From the NCBI GenBank assembly GCA_034508935.3, contig CM067447.1:68651290-68715289 (forward strand): 64,000 nt of DNA, written 5' to 3'. Source of the DNA: Berghia stephanieae. Lineage: Eukaryota > Mollusca > Gastropoda > Nudibranchia > Aeolidiidae. The position numbers were made by a program, and so were the translations under genes. Below the pieces are notes generated by a model that searched no databases, was not told the DNA's origin, and saw only the letters and a list, made by a program, of their open reading frames with translations. Shown here in pieces: positions 23,618 to 36,200 of this stretch (its first letter is position 1; each line of letters starts with the position of its first letter).

Positions 23618-24559
23618 AAATAATAATAATAATAATGGTATAGATTTATAGTGCGCCAAACATCCCTTCATCAGGAGGGCTCTGGGCGCATAACATAGAT
23701 TAATTTAATCATGAAGCCCTAACACAGTACACGAACAACGCTAATTATACACATAATCAAAAGAAAGCCTGTCGGAATAAGAATGTCTTCAATCGACGCT
23801 TGAATTCCTCTAGTGAAGACGAAGAACGTATCTCTAGTGGTAGTAAATTCCACAACCTTGGACCAGAATGCTGAAAGGCGCGTTCACCAGCCTTCACTCG
23901 ACAGCGGGGTGTTTTCAATTTGAGGTCGTTCGTTGATCGAAGCGATCGCTGTGGGTTATACCGTTCAACAAGGTTTGAGAGATATGCTGGTGACGAGCCC
24001 TCCAGGCATTTGAAAACGATAGTTGAAGATTTATATTTAATCCGCTGGTCCACTGGCAGCCAATGCAGCTGCTGTAGTAATTCGGGAGCTGCAGTTTTTC
24101 TGTCTTTCTGTAGTACAACGCGGGCTGCCATGTTCTGTATTTTCTGGAGTTTGTTTATTTTGTCCTTTGTGAGACCAACAAACAGTGCATTGCAGTAGTC
24201 CATTTTCGGGAATATCAAAGATGTTACCAATTTGTTGCAAGTTTCCCTATTAATAAATGGTCTGATTGTTCTGATATTTCTTAGAATGCAGATAGCACTT
24301 GTTCTCACATTGTTAATATGTTTGTTCATAGACAGATCACTCTCTAAGGTGATGCCGAGATTTTTTGCTGATGTTGTGAGTTGTATTTTGTCATTATCGT
24401 TGTTTGTCAGTGCCAGTGTAGATGGATCTGTCTTATTATTTGAACTAGCAATGAATAAGGCTTCGGTCTTGTCGCCATTTAATTTTAATCTATTTGCAGA
24501 CATCCATCTCATCACATGATTGATGCATTGTTCGTAAACAGTTATCTTTGAAACTATAT
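23618..24559 (-). mobile_element. 5'-truncated L2/CR1-like LINE (RT C-terminal part)
   Basis: An open frame on the minus strand (24515 to 23757, 252 residues) encodes the end of a reverse transcriptase. Motifs: WMSANRLKLNGDKTEALF, KNLGITLESDLSM, MDYCNALFVGL, QNMAARVVL, LHWLPVDQRIKYK, GSSPAYLS and GPRLWNLLPLEIR. This is the typical C-terminal block of CR1/L2-group elements. The 3' tail is an (ATT)n run at 23618-23636, as these elements often have. Unit 2 carries the empty site (GTGTATTCACTTCACACG at 30841). The insertion is therefore younger than the segmental duplication. No clear target duplication. The frame is uninterrupted, which fits a recent but 5'-truncated copy. Confidence 0.9.
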
Positions 24560-25486
24560 CACTTCACACGAAAAGGTTCTCTGATGGAGAGTACTTTGCG
24601 ATAGACTAGCCTCCTCTCCGAAGGGTAGCTATAGGGGTTGTTTAAAGTAGAGATTAAATTAAATTTTTTAAAGTTATGCTCTCGACTACTCAGGCATTTT
24701 ACATGACCAGTTAGCTTCTACTTCTGTCGAATCACCCTATTAATTTAAGGTATGATATAGAGGTCTCTGACTATATGGGCCAAGTGATGCTTAAGGACCT
24801 TTTTTTTCCATGTTACACCGTTTTATTTCTTTGCAATTTGTAAGAAGTCTGCTTTGTCTACATATAAATGCAATAAATTGAATAATTGAATTTTACTTTC
24901 TTAACACCCAAACATCAGAGAATCATTTGTTTTTCTTAGTCTTGCAAAGTCATTTTTTTTTAGGCTAAGGGTTATAATCATTTATCGATACTAAATTTGA
25001 TAGTTTTTCAATTGCTAAGGAAGCAATCCACTCGTATTACTGCAAGATCCTACTCTCTGGAAATCGTTGTTATTAAGTCATGAAGTATATAGATTTTACT
25101 TTTTACTTACATTAGAGACGTATTTAATATATGTTGTTTTATAGTTGTGTGTATAGTCTCATTATTTTACCCGTATCTTGTAGATCTAATTAATAATTAT
25201 TATACTTATGCATCAAGAAATTTTTCAACTTTCATCAAAAAGGGCCTTTTGTAGTGTGTGTGTGTGTGTGTGTGTATTCAATTACTGCCATGTTGTGCAG
25301 ATAGTGTATATTTTTGGTGGTCTTAAACTTCGTGCAGTGACAGTAGATTGCAGTGAAATGTATTTCCATAGAGTTTCTGTGTGATACAGGTAATGTCTTG
25401 GGTAGTTCAATTCAGATTCGGATTAATCAACAAGGGTATATGATTCAAGCTTTAAAAATTTGTAAATTCTTTTTTTCTTTTTTCAG
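24560..25486. other. Intron of the Myb/SANT-like gene, no other gene seen
   Basis: Duplicated in unit 2. Contains a (GT)n run at about 25255-25275, which in unit 2 is the site of a retroposed insert. Confidence 0.6.
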
Positions 25487-25586
25487 GCTATGGAAACCAT
25501 GGGTGCAAGGTCACGGGTAACATTTGAAAGCCAACCAGACAACAGTCCAGGCCCTTCCCAAGAACAATCTCCACCACTAAAGCTTG
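25487..25586 (+). CDS. Myb/SANT-like protein, third recognised exon (unit 1)
   Basis: Strong acceptor (long pyrimidine tract then CAG) and donor GTGAGT. The exon is 100 nt, starts in phase 0 and ends in phase 1. It encodes AMETMGARSRVTFESQ then PDNSPGPSQEQSPPLKL. This is a polar, proline- and serine-rich linker without a domain. Phase agrees with exon 2. Later exons were not found in the window. Its duplicate at 32188 differs by one synonymous base in this exon. Confidence 0.68.
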
Positions 25587-27352
25587 GTGAGTCATTATTG
25601 CCCACAACAATCCCAGTTCTTTTATATCAGACGTGAGAGAAAAGAACTGGAAAAAAAATACAAAATTGTTTCAGTATGTAGTGAAGACCTGTATATTCTC
25701 AGTCAATGCGTCAAATTCAATATTTTATAAAAGGAAAGAAACAATTCATGAATCATAGTCGAGGGAAGTAAAAGTATGAAAAGAATAAAATACGAAAGCC
25801 GGCAGTGCGTTATGTTGACACCTTCAAATTGAGAAAGTTAGGGGTTGCTACAGTACATCTCGATTGCCTCACATTGTAATCAAACTGGTTGACTGTTTCT
25901 ATTTTAGTTTCTTCACTGACTGGGTACCTAATTAGAAGGAACAATAGTAAGTAGCCTAATTAATTCCCGCGCAACTTAGTTTTCTTCCATTGTTTTGCTC
26001 AAGCGAGCTTGTTGTTTACTATTCATTTAGGATTCTTAGGATTTTTACGCTACGACGGATTACGAAGTTTCATTCAATTTTTATAGAGCTCATTTGCATA
26101 TTTGCATGTCTAGTTGTGGAAACCGAAATTTTTGATAATTTTACTGGCACTAAGAGCAAAAACTGAAGCTTATTCTTGCCAGGTCAATTGTAAAAAAAAA
26201 ATGCTTTATTGATTATGTTATCAACGGGGTTATATCAAAGTCTTTTTTAAATCATCAAATAGAATGTTTCCACGTTTGCATCTTGTCTTAGCTGTGCGTG
26301 GTTAGTAGTGTAAGAAGTTAACGTGTCTGGTTGAAAGTAGGTACCATGAGACAATTTATAAATGTTTAAAATTGATTTTTTTTTTTTCTTACTATATTCA
26401 TAATGCATTCCAGTAGTCTTGGAAAACACTTTCTAAATTTTGAAAATCCATAACTAAATAAGAGATTGAGAGCATATTCATTTTTCAAGAACTTAGAATT
26501 TTTTGCTTGCCAACTGATGTTCCGACTTTGACGTCATGTTACACACAGTTTTAAAGCACAGTGACTAGGTATATAAAATATAACAAGATTTGAACCAGAC
26601 ACAAATTTTTGAATCTAAATCTACAGTCTGTTGAAATTTTCTCAAATGCTTGCGAAAGTTAATGTTTTGGCCTCCAGCATGACAGACATTTTCTTCAGAT
26701 GGTCTTTGAAAAATAAAACGAACATCAGGATACGCAATTTTGCATGTTGGCAGAAAAATAGCTGTAATCAAGAGCAAAATGTATAAATGATTAAGGGAGG
26801 TCCTGTAGTCAAAAATCCATTTTTGATTGTAATGCTAATATTGCTATTCACTTGTTATTTTCAGGTGGTAGGAGGTCTAATGTGATGATTAACACCAAAA
26901 AAAAATTTATTTTTTTTTAGACATATTGAGAAAAAATAGGCTAAAAATAGACCAAAAATCCCAAATTTCTTACAGTAATGCAGCAAAAACCAACGAATAG
27001 ATCTCTTCCAAATTTACACACAATGTTTCTTACAACAAGTGCTACATCATGACGGAAAGGTTCAGCAATAGTCCTGAAAATAAATTAAGAATTTTTTTTT
27101 CAATTTCGACTGAAAATTTGGCGCGGAATTACAGTAAAATTTTGATTTAAAAATTCATAAAACTGCTCGATTTTAGTTTACCCCAAAACCCTTCCGTCAT
27201 GATGCAAAACACATCATACCAAAGATTCTGATCAAATTTGAAGTCAATCTAATGGAAAACAATCCAGATATGAATGTTAGAGAATCAGAAAATGACGCAA
27301 AATGGAATTTTGAGAAAACGCAAAATTTGTCTTTGATTTGATAATAATAAAG
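25587..27352. other. Non-coding sequence, part of the duplicated unit
   Basis: No exon recognised. The part from about 25908 onward has its unit 2 partner displaced to 42326 by the 9.7-kb transposon. Confidence 0.6.
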
Positions 27353-28305
27353 CTGTCATCTGCATTTTTTGCGGCCGCAAATATCAGGGCGTTCCGCAAA
27401 TTTTGGCAAATTTCCCAAAATTGGCAAATCGTGGCAATTTTGGGAAATTGGCAAATCGCGTGGCAAATTTTGGGAAAAAAAAAAGAAGCGTAAACAAAAT
27501 AACGAAAAAAAAAGTGCGAAACTTGAGAAATGTTGCAGCTTTGCCTGGGACCAAACCAAGGGAAGGTACTCTCTACCTGTCATCTGCATTTTTTGCCAAA
27601 TTGGGACCTAAAATTTGCCAAAATTTGCCCAAAAAAACCCCAAAATTTGCCAAGAAATTTGCCAAAAAGACCAAAATTTGCCAAAAAATTTACCGAGGAG
27701 AACTAAGCATTTCAGTAAAAATTAACATGCGATACAAAATATATATATATAAAAGACAATTTATTACATTTAAGGAGGCTACATTATGAATAGCGTTGTT
27801 ACAAAGATTTTAAAGGATCATTATCCGCAGAGAGTAGCTTCCTCGGTTTGGGCCCAGGCAAAGCTGCAACATTTCTCAATTTTCGCACTTTTTTTTCTCT
27901 CGTTATTTTGTTTTCGCTTCTTTTTTTCTCAAATTTGCCAATTTCCCAAAATTTGCCACGATTTGCCAATTTTGGGAAATTTGCCAAAATTTGCGGATCG
28001 CCCTGATATTTGCGGCCGCAAATTGCCATTTGCGGCCGCAAAAAATGCAGATGACAGTCTCTACGGATAATGATCCTTTAAAATCTTTGTAACAACGCTA
28101 ATCACAGTCATTTCATTTCTCAAGTCCTTAAATGTCATATATTGTCTTTTATATAATTTTTTTCTGTATCGCGTGTTAATTTTTACTGAAACGCTTAGTT
28201 TTCCTCCGCAAATTTTTTGGGAAATTTCTTGGCAGATTTCGGGGTTTTTTTTGGCAAATTTTGGCAAATTTTAGGTCCCAATTTGGCAAAAAATGCAGAT
28301 GACAG
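27353..28305. mobile_element. Foldback element with nested inverted modules
   Basis: Begins CTGTCATCTGCATTTTTTGC and ends with its reverse complement. It is flanked by ATAAAG on both sides (6-bp target duplication), and the older paralogue near 16046 holds a single ATAAAG, an empty site. Inside, two modules alternate as Y, X, inverted Y, inverted X. Y (27353-27575) carries GCGGCCGC palindromes and GGCAAATTTTGG repeats. X (27578-27835) ends in GGATCATTATCC. The inverted copies run 27836-28053 and about 28060-28305. There is no coding capacity. A second copy (43752) is the duplicate in unit 2. Confidence 0.8.
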
Positions 28306-28756
28306 ATAAAGCTAATTTTGCAGACAAACAAAGGCATACATCCATCAAAATTTCAAAGTGTAATTAATATGGAACAAGAAAACAGTAAAATTTTGTAAGT
28401 TTATCAAATTCTGAAAAAATTATGATCAATTCGCTAACCCATATCCCTAAGAAAAAAATTGCAGGAGGGGTGGAATCCTAAGTTTTTTAATCGGAACAAC
28501 CATTTGATTGGTATGAGCAGAGATGCCAACTTTAAATTTGGCTCACACGAGTTTCAGACACCACTTTTAGGAATTTCAATGCCGAAAGAGGAATTTCCGC
28601 ACACAAGAAAAAGGGATTGGAGTGGCATTGTGTTTACATATGGTATAGTTCTAAATAGATAACTGATTAGAATTATATTATGATACATAAACACATTGCC
28701 AAATACAATCCCAAAGTTTTCTTGTGTCAAATAAAGTAAAGTGCCAAAACATAATG

Positions 28757-29509
28757 GTAGAGATTGTAGTACTGGTGGTAGTGAGGATGATGTGATGGTG
28801 GTGGTTGTAGTAATACTAGTAGTGATGATGAAGATGTGATAGTGATGATGATATGGTGGTAGTGGTGGTTGAAGTAGTAGTAGTGGTAATGATGATATGG
28901 TGGTGGTGGTTGTAGTAGTAGTGATAGTGAGTAGTGATGATGTGGCGTTGATGGTTTTAGTGATGATGATGTTGTAGTAGTGGTAGTTGCAGTGATGATG
29001 ATGTGGTGGTTGTAGTAGTAGTGGTAATGATGATGTGGTGGTTGTAGTAGTAGTGGTAATGATGATGTGGTGGTGGTTGTAGCAGTGGTAGTGATGATGA
29101 TGTGGTGGTGGTTGTAGTAGTGGTAATGATGATGTGGTGGTGGTTGTAGTAGTGGTAGTGATGATGATGTGGTGGTGGTTGTAGTAGTATTAGTTGTGCT
29201 AATGATGATGTGGTGGTGGTGGTTTTAGTAGTAGCGGTAATGACGATGTAGTGGTAGTGATGATGTGGTGGTAGTTGTAGTAGTAGTAGTGATGATGTGG
29301 TGGTAGTTGTAGTAGTAGTAGTGATGATGTGGTGGTGGTTGTAGTAGTAGTAGTGGTAGTGATGATGATATGGTGGTGGTGGTTGCAATTGTAATAGTGG
29401 ATGATAGTTATGGTAGTGGTAGTGATGATGCAGTGCTGGTAGTTGTAGTGGTAGTGATGATGTGGTGGTGGTTGCAGTAGTAGTGGTAGTGATGATGGCT
29501 GTAATACAG
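28757..29509 (+). repeat. GTR/ATG trinucleotide minisatellite (unit 2 copy)
   Basis: Nearly identical to the array at 18200-18955, with a few triplet gains and losses. This shows how little time has passed since duplication. Confidence 0.95.
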
Positions 29510-30491
29510 TGCACAGGAATTTGACGGAAGTTGGCTGGAACCCAGAATTTTTTGCTCCAGACCAGAGTTTTTTTCTGGTGAAATAGGAGTTATGGCATCA
29601 CTGTATAAGTAATTTGAGAATGGAGTTTTAGGAATAGATTCTTTATAGATTATGTAGATTTCTCTAGCTTCTGTATTATCTTAAATTTTCGTTGAAAATT
29701 AATTTTTTTCTTCGGTTATGAATGCACCTTTTCTCACAGGAAGAAGAAACAGGCTGGGTAACTGTTTCAACATTAACCGGGATTTAATTTTTCTCATGAT
29801 TCTTACCTAGCAGCATGTCCGTGGCCCGAAACCGCTCTCTGCAGCATTTTACATTGTCAAATTTTTCATTGTAAACGGCAGTCTGTTATTTTGGCTTATT
29901 TTCCTGCTGCGTTTCTTGTGATATACGGTAGAATTAATTTAAACCGAAATTTTGGGGACCTTCTGAACCATTTTGGTTTAAAGTAAGTTCCCGTGCTGCA
30001 ATGTTTTTCAAGGGTAGTGACTATTTAAGGAATTTGCTCATTTAATCGTATCATGGGTTTCCCGTTAAATGGAGTTGTTGAATAAATGCCGTCTTCGTAA
30101 CCATTATTTAAAAAATAAAATTTTGTGTGTGTTTTAAAAATATTTTTGGGGGATTTCGTTTTCAATTCAAAATTGTTGAAAGAGTTGAGTTCGGGATGCC
30201 GTGTTTTTTACATATCTCTGTCTTGATCAACTTTTTGTTTCATCGACTTCACATAGTATTTTGATTTTAAACTCAAACGTGTAAGCACAGTGCTTTCTTT
30301 TAGACATCTTTTAATAAAATGCAAAGCTAAAATAAGATCGAAAGTTCTTGTGCGATAATTGATAATGAATGATGCGCAGCTACTCAGAGAAGAAGTGAAA
30401 TGGAAATGAAAAGGCGTGTCAATGCTAAGCTGTCTACTACACATCCCTCTTTTGTTGAAAAGCCATTAGGTTCAAAGGCCTAATTACATAG

Positions 30492-30495
<4 letters not shown>

Positions 30496-30522
<27 letters not shown>
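30496..30522. repeat. Poly-C tract
   Basis: A run of about 27 C, expanded compared with about 10 C at the matching place in unit 1 (23286). Confidence 0.95.
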
Positions 30523-30524
<2 letters not shown>

Positions 30525-30823
30525 ACACACACACTTTTAAGCAATGTGGAAATGAAATGGCATTTCAATGGTAAGTTGTCTACACCCACCCCCTCCTTAT
30601 CGTCGTGTTGAAAATCCAGTCAGTTCCAAAGCATCAACACACGAGCGAGAACATCTGGCTTGCGTTATTCTACACCCCAACTCCCCCTCTTTCCTCATTT
30701 TTTGCCTGTCAGTCAGTCAACCGCTGTCTTCCTGTTCCGGTCTGTGCAATTGTGGTGTTGGCCAAGCCCAAGTGCAGTGATTGAAGCATATAATTATTAA
30801 TGTTTTTATGGTGCTCAAATTTT

Positions 30824-30895
30824 CGGGATAGCTCAATTGGTAGTGTATTCACTTCACACGAAAAGGTTCTCTGATGGAGAGTACTTTGCGATAGA
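30824..30895 (+). repeat. tRNA-like sequence, uninterrupted copy
   Basis: GGGATAGCTCAATTGGTAG followed by a CTTCACACGAAAAGG anticodon-arm-like part. The B-box region (AAGGTTCTCTGATGG) is poor, so it is probably a tRNA relic, not a working gene. Confidence 0.4.
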
Positions 30896-31480
30896 CTAGC
30901 CTCCTCTCCGAAGGGTAGCTATAGAGGTTGTTTAAAGTAGAGATTAAATTAAAATTTTTTTAAGTTATGCTCTCGACTACTCAGGCATTTTACATGACCA
31001 GTTAGCTTCTACATCTGTCGAATCACCCTATTAATTTAAGGTATGATATAGAGGTCTCTGACTATATGGGCCAAGTGATGCTTAAGGACCTTTTTTTACC
31101 ATGTTACACCGTTTTATTTCTTTGCAATTTGTAAGAAGTCTGCTTTGTCTACATATAAATGCAATAAATTGGATAATTGAATTTTACTTTCTTAACACCC
31201 AAACATCAGAGAATCATTTGTTTTTCTTAGTCTTGCAAAGTTATTTTTTTTTAGGCTAAGGGTTATAATCATTTATCGATACTAAATTTGATAGTTTTTC
31301 AATTGCTAAGGAAGCAATCCACTCGTATTACTGCAAGATCCTACTCTCTGGAAATCGTTATTAAGTCATGAAGTATATAGATTTTACTTTTTACTTACAT
31401 TAGAGACGTATTTAATATATGTTGTTTTATAGTTGTGTGTATAGTCTCATTATTTTACCCGTATCTTGTAGATCTAATTA

Positions 31481-31976
31481 ATAATTATTATACTTATGCA
31501 TCAAGAAATTTTTCAACTTTCATCAAAAAGGGCCTTTTGTAGTGTGTGTGTGTGTGTGTGTGGTTGGATGGGAGCATCACCCTTGAATCATATACCTATG
31601 ATGTTCGCATGGGTGTACGATCCGATAGTGATGTCGTTTCTTCTTCTCTTTACTAGCCTATCCTGCTTCTTTGGTTTGTGATTGTATTTTTGACAGGGGA
31701 TATTTTTTTTTTCTGTAAATCCTCTGCCTGTTTGTTCTTGGTTATTTATAATTTAGCTTATGATATCTTTAGGTTATGATTTTGATTGACATTTGTACTA
31801 TTTTTGTTAGATTGCTTGTTTTTTTTTGTTTCAGCGGTCTCTCATATAACCTCAATTGTGTTGGAAGAGACCTAAAGCAACAAACAAAAAAAAAAATAAT
31901 TATTATACTTATGCATCAAGAAATTTTTCAACTTTCATCAAAAAGGGCCTTTTGTAGTGTGTGTGTGTGTGTGTGT
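31481..31976 (+). mobile_element. Retroposed insert flanked by about 80-bp direct repeats
   Basis: The sequence 31481-31562 (ATAATTATTATACTTATGCA through AGGGCC and a GT run) is repeated at 31896-31976. Unit 1 has it once (about 25196-25276). Between the copies lie about 333 bp ending in an A-run (31886-31896), preceded by CTAAAGCAACAAAC. An A-tail plus flanking duplications against a clean empty site indicates retroposition with an unusually long target duplication. The inserted sequence has no recognised coding part or tRNA head. Confidence 0.75.
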
Positions 31977-32187
31977 ATTCAATTACTGTCATGTTGTGCA
32001 GATAGTGTATATTTTTGGTGCTCTTAAACTTCGTGCAGTGACAGTAGATTGCAGTGAAATGTATTTCCATAGAGTTTCTGTGTGATACAGGTAATGTCTT
32101 GGGTAGTTCAATTCAGATTCGGATTAATCAACAAGGGTATATGATTCAAGCTTTAAAAATTTATAAATTCTTTTTTTCTTTTTTCAG

Positions 32188-32287
32188 GCTATGGAAACCA
32201 TGGGTGCAAGATCACGGGTAACATTTGAAAGCCAACCAGACAACAGTCCAGGCCCTTCCCAAGAACAATCTCCACCACTAAAGCTTG
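32188..32287 (+). pseudogene. Duplicated third exon of the Myb/SANT-like gene (unit 2)
   Basis: Same splice sites and encoded residues as the exon at 25487. One synonymous A/G difference is seen (Arg codon in GARSR). The unit 2 copy lacks the second exon, and no copy of the DNA-binding exon is duplicated. It could only be an alternative or extra downstream exon of the unit 1 gene, or an orphan. Spliced in series with the first copy it would break frame (100 nt is not a multiple of three). Confidence 0.65.
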
Positions 32288-33257
32288 GTGAGTCATTATT
32301 GCCCACAACAATCCCAGTTCTTTTATATCAGACGTGAGAGAAAAGAACTGGAAAAAAAATACAAAATTGTTTCAGTATGTAGTGAAGACCTGTATATTCT
32401 CAGTCAATGCGTCAAATTCAATATTTTATAAAAGGAAAGAAACAATTCATGAATCATAGTCGAGGGAAGTAAAAGTATGAAAAGAATAAAATACGAAAGC
32501 CGGCAGTGCGTTATGTTGACACCTTCAAATTGAGAAAGTTAGGGGTTGCTACAGTACATCTCGATTGCCTCACATTGTAATCAAACTGGTTGACTGTTTC
32601 TAGTAGGTACTCCAAACCAGCCACTATCGGGTAAAATTGTGATGAAAATCGGGAAAATTCATCACTTTCACACTGCTACTCTCAAATAATGTGTAAAATG
32701 TATGCATTACACTTGGTGTCAATGTAAAGATCATCCTTTTTTCTTTATGATAGGGAAAAAAGAAAATGGTTTTGTTCAATAAGTAATCTTAATAGATTTG
32801 AATAAAAATGTGTAGAAAACGGTTGGTCGGAATGCTCACGGTCAGTTTTTATGACCTCATCTTTTTCAACCGGATGTCTTGCGAGCGCCGTTTATGAGAT
32901 CGGGAAATGAATGGTGTTATTTGAAGCAGAATTGAATTCTCTTTCGTTTGGTATATAATTTTATATTGTATAAAATCATATTCCTCTCTAAAAATCGATT
33001 TTTTTGAAGTTTTTGACGAAAAAAATGCCGAAATATGAGAACATTGAAACGAAACTTACATGAAATGAAAAAGTATTCAATTTTCTATTCATGGTAAAAA
33101 TTCGAAACTATTTTATGGAACAGCGTCCGCAAGCTGGCTATTTAAAAAGAACGACCATGCCCGGCGAAGTCATTCAAACGAAGGAGCCGAGTTGACGTTA
33201 GTCGACTCGCGACTAGTTGTAAACAAGGTGTGATTGATTGATTGATTTCATTCAGGA

Positions 33258-36200
33258 ATGGATTCAAAGCTCATTATAGGTAAGTTATATGTTTGAAATC
33301 TACTTTCTGATCATTGAAAATATTGCTTTTTTTATATTAGTTAGTTTTTTTTGGTCAAAATCGTAAACGCAGTGTCTTTTAAAATTCTTTCACTTGCGGT
33401 ATTCCCTCGTATCCAGCAACTGGGAACTTTGTGGCACTTTGTATTTTTTTATGTTATATTTTCCCCTAAACAAATACCAGTAAGACTTTAATCAGTTATC
33501 TAATTTTATATGACACCAATCTAAATTTTATTTTAATGAATAATACAGCTGTATTTTGTCATCTTAATACACTAGACTTTTGTGGCGATGAAATCTTGAT
33601 TTCAAAATGGCGGACACTCAATTCAGGTTTCGGACGAGTCCATTGCGGATTCACATTAGTTTTGTTTTAGTTCGAATGCGTTCTAAGGTTATTGGTCAAG
33701 ACATTATCATTATTATTATTATAGAGGCGTATGTGACTTTACAGCAATAGTAAGCTTTTTTTTAAAAAAAATTATGTTATGAAACTTTGCTTTGGATGGG
33801 CTCAGACCCCTGTCAATAATTTGGATGTGGACTGATCTGTTTATAAAGTTATATGACTATTGTGATCCTTCAATATAATTTCAGTAGATCAAATATTAAT
33901 TGTGCGCTACCAGACTGCCTGGTACTTATTATTACTAGCTATTACCATGGCAAATGACTTTTTTTTTTTTTCATATTCATGTTGTAATTATTGCCTATTC
34001 ATCAGATTCAGATTATTGTTTGGTATTTTTTATTTATTGGGGATAATAATAACGTGTATCTATTTCAATGTTTGTGTAAGGAAGATTTTGATTTTAATGA
34101 TAAAATTAGTAATTTTCATTTTGATATATTTCCTCAGATGATGATGTTTACCAAGGGTTAAAAAAATACCTTTTTGGTATCTGGGAGAGGTAGACGACCA
34201 GATTTGCCACCAATAAAAGTGAACCAGAAGTTACTTGTACAGCTTTATTTTTTGAAGCAGGAATCGGAGAACTGCTCATCAAAAAAATCTTGGAAGGAGG
34301 TGACTATATTTTTATTTCGTCATTTATATGTAATCACGTTTTTTTCAGAGGTTTCCCAAAGCTATCATGTGATCATCCATTGTCAAGAAGTGAGCAAAGT
34401 CAAGACAGTTGTTCTCTGACCGCTTTTTTTTTTTTTTTTTTTTTTTTTTGCTGGATAAGATTAAGATGTTTTGTTACAGGAAGAAATCGGTGAGGATCAT
34501 ATGAAGGGGTTTTGGTGCATTTCAGTGCCTAGTGGGATTCACTGTACATATGAGTAAGCATTGCTAACGAGAAAGGTACAGAGTTAGGTAACAATTGACA
34601 ATGTAAAATTGTGTTGTATTGCCATTGTCTCATCTTTTCAAATAATTTGATTTCAGATTGAAGACTGTCTTCTACGGATATCTCCAGACCTTGCATCACA
34701 CAGATCACGGATAAGGCATGCAGTGGAGCGTGCTTACCAGAGATTCTGCATGCAACGGCATGATCTGTCGTTCCTGGAATGTGGGGTTGACTTCGACTTT
34801 ATTTCGGATAAGTTGTCGAGTTTTGGCATCACCCGTGCTTCATTGCCCTGTCCGCCTGCATCTTCACTGGATTTGAAACACATCGATAACGGATTAGTTA
34901 TTGATATTGAACTTTCCAGGAGGGATATGGGATTAAGTTCAAACACAACGGCTCAATGGGTTTGTCATTTATCTGGACTGAGCATCAATTCTAAACTTTT
35001 TTTGTGTCCTAAAAAAAACATTCAAAGAGTATGAACGACTCAGGAGCAACAAGACCAAACATCCTGAAAGGCTTCAGCAATTTCTGCTATCAAAATTTTC
35101 CCTTTCTTCGTCTCCACAACCACCCTCACATCTACAGCCTTCATCGTTGCCATTACAAGTGCACCCTACGCCTCGCCCACCCACCCCACTACGATTTAGT
35201 CCAACTCCAACTACTCCAAAGCTGAAAGATGACCAGTTACATTTGATTCAGTCTTTGAATGAAAAACTTCTAATTGTTGAATCTGCACTACGTGATATTC
35301 AATCGGAGAAATGTTCTCTACTGGAGGAGGTAAAAGGACTGAAAGAGAAACTTAGTTCAGCTGAGGATAAAGCTTTAGTTACTGTGTCTAAATTAGAAGA
35401 AAAGTTTGAAGCTGAATTAAAGAAAAAAAATTTAAAGTTAAAAGAAATTAAAACTGGGCATGACAAAATTTGTAAAGATTATTGCTCAACTATATCTGTT
35501 TTACACAGTGATTTAAATAAGAGAGATTTGTCCTTACAGGAAATGAAGTCAAAAAATAAATACCTTACAGATGAGTTACAGAAAGAGATCATCAGATATG
35601 AAAATTTAGAAGCTAATCCATTTGAAATTAAAATTAAAAATTCTAAAAATAATGAATATTCTGATGATGTCAGGAAAGCTGTCATCGCCTTAGTTTGTGA
35701 GACAGGTGTCTCAGCTAAAAATGTAAAAAAAGTAATTGATATTGTATCAAGCAATATTTTTCATTATGTATTTTCTGAAAATTTACCTTGTGCTCAGTTT
35801 TAAACATGTGTGATGAGGCTTTTGTCCTTTCAAATATGCAAACTGTTGAAAATGTTTTAAAATCTGAAAATGCTACGTTTCATTTTGATGGTACATCAAG
35901 AGATCAGAAAAAGATAGTGGGACATCAGTTCACTTTAGATAGTGGGGAAACCTTTTATCTGGGGTTTTTGCCTGTTGCCACTGAAAATTCTGACACTCTT
36001 TTGGATATTGCTATGATTGTTATTAGTAATTTAGTTGATTGCTATAAAGATGTGTACTCCATTTCTCCTGATATTATTTTAAGACAAATTCTTTCTAAAA
36101 TTACTAGTGTCATGTCTGATAGGGCTGCGCCCAATATTCTTTTTGGTCATAAATTTACAGATAAACTAAACGCTGAGCTTGGAGATTCCCTTCAGATCAG

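Larger units (their letters stand above)
17904..28457 (+). repeat. Tandem segmental duplication, unit 1 (about 10.55 kb)
   Basis: It starts at ATTGCAGG (17904) and is followed directly by unit 2, whose ATTGCAGG is at 28458. The offset is 10,554 bp. Aligned parts are nearly identical, including the trinucleotide minisatellite and exon 3 of the Myb/SANT-like gene. Unit 1 alone has the LINE at 23618-24559 and the segment 19166-22511. The breakpoint shows ATTGCAGG at both starts, after a poly-G run in one case and an A-run in the other. Confidence 0.9.

Noticed and set aside
18403-29514. Two 185-residue His/Thr/Tyr/Leu-rich frames on the minus strand (18403-18960 and 28957-29514)
   Set aside because: Pure products of the GTR/ATG trinucleotide minisatellite.
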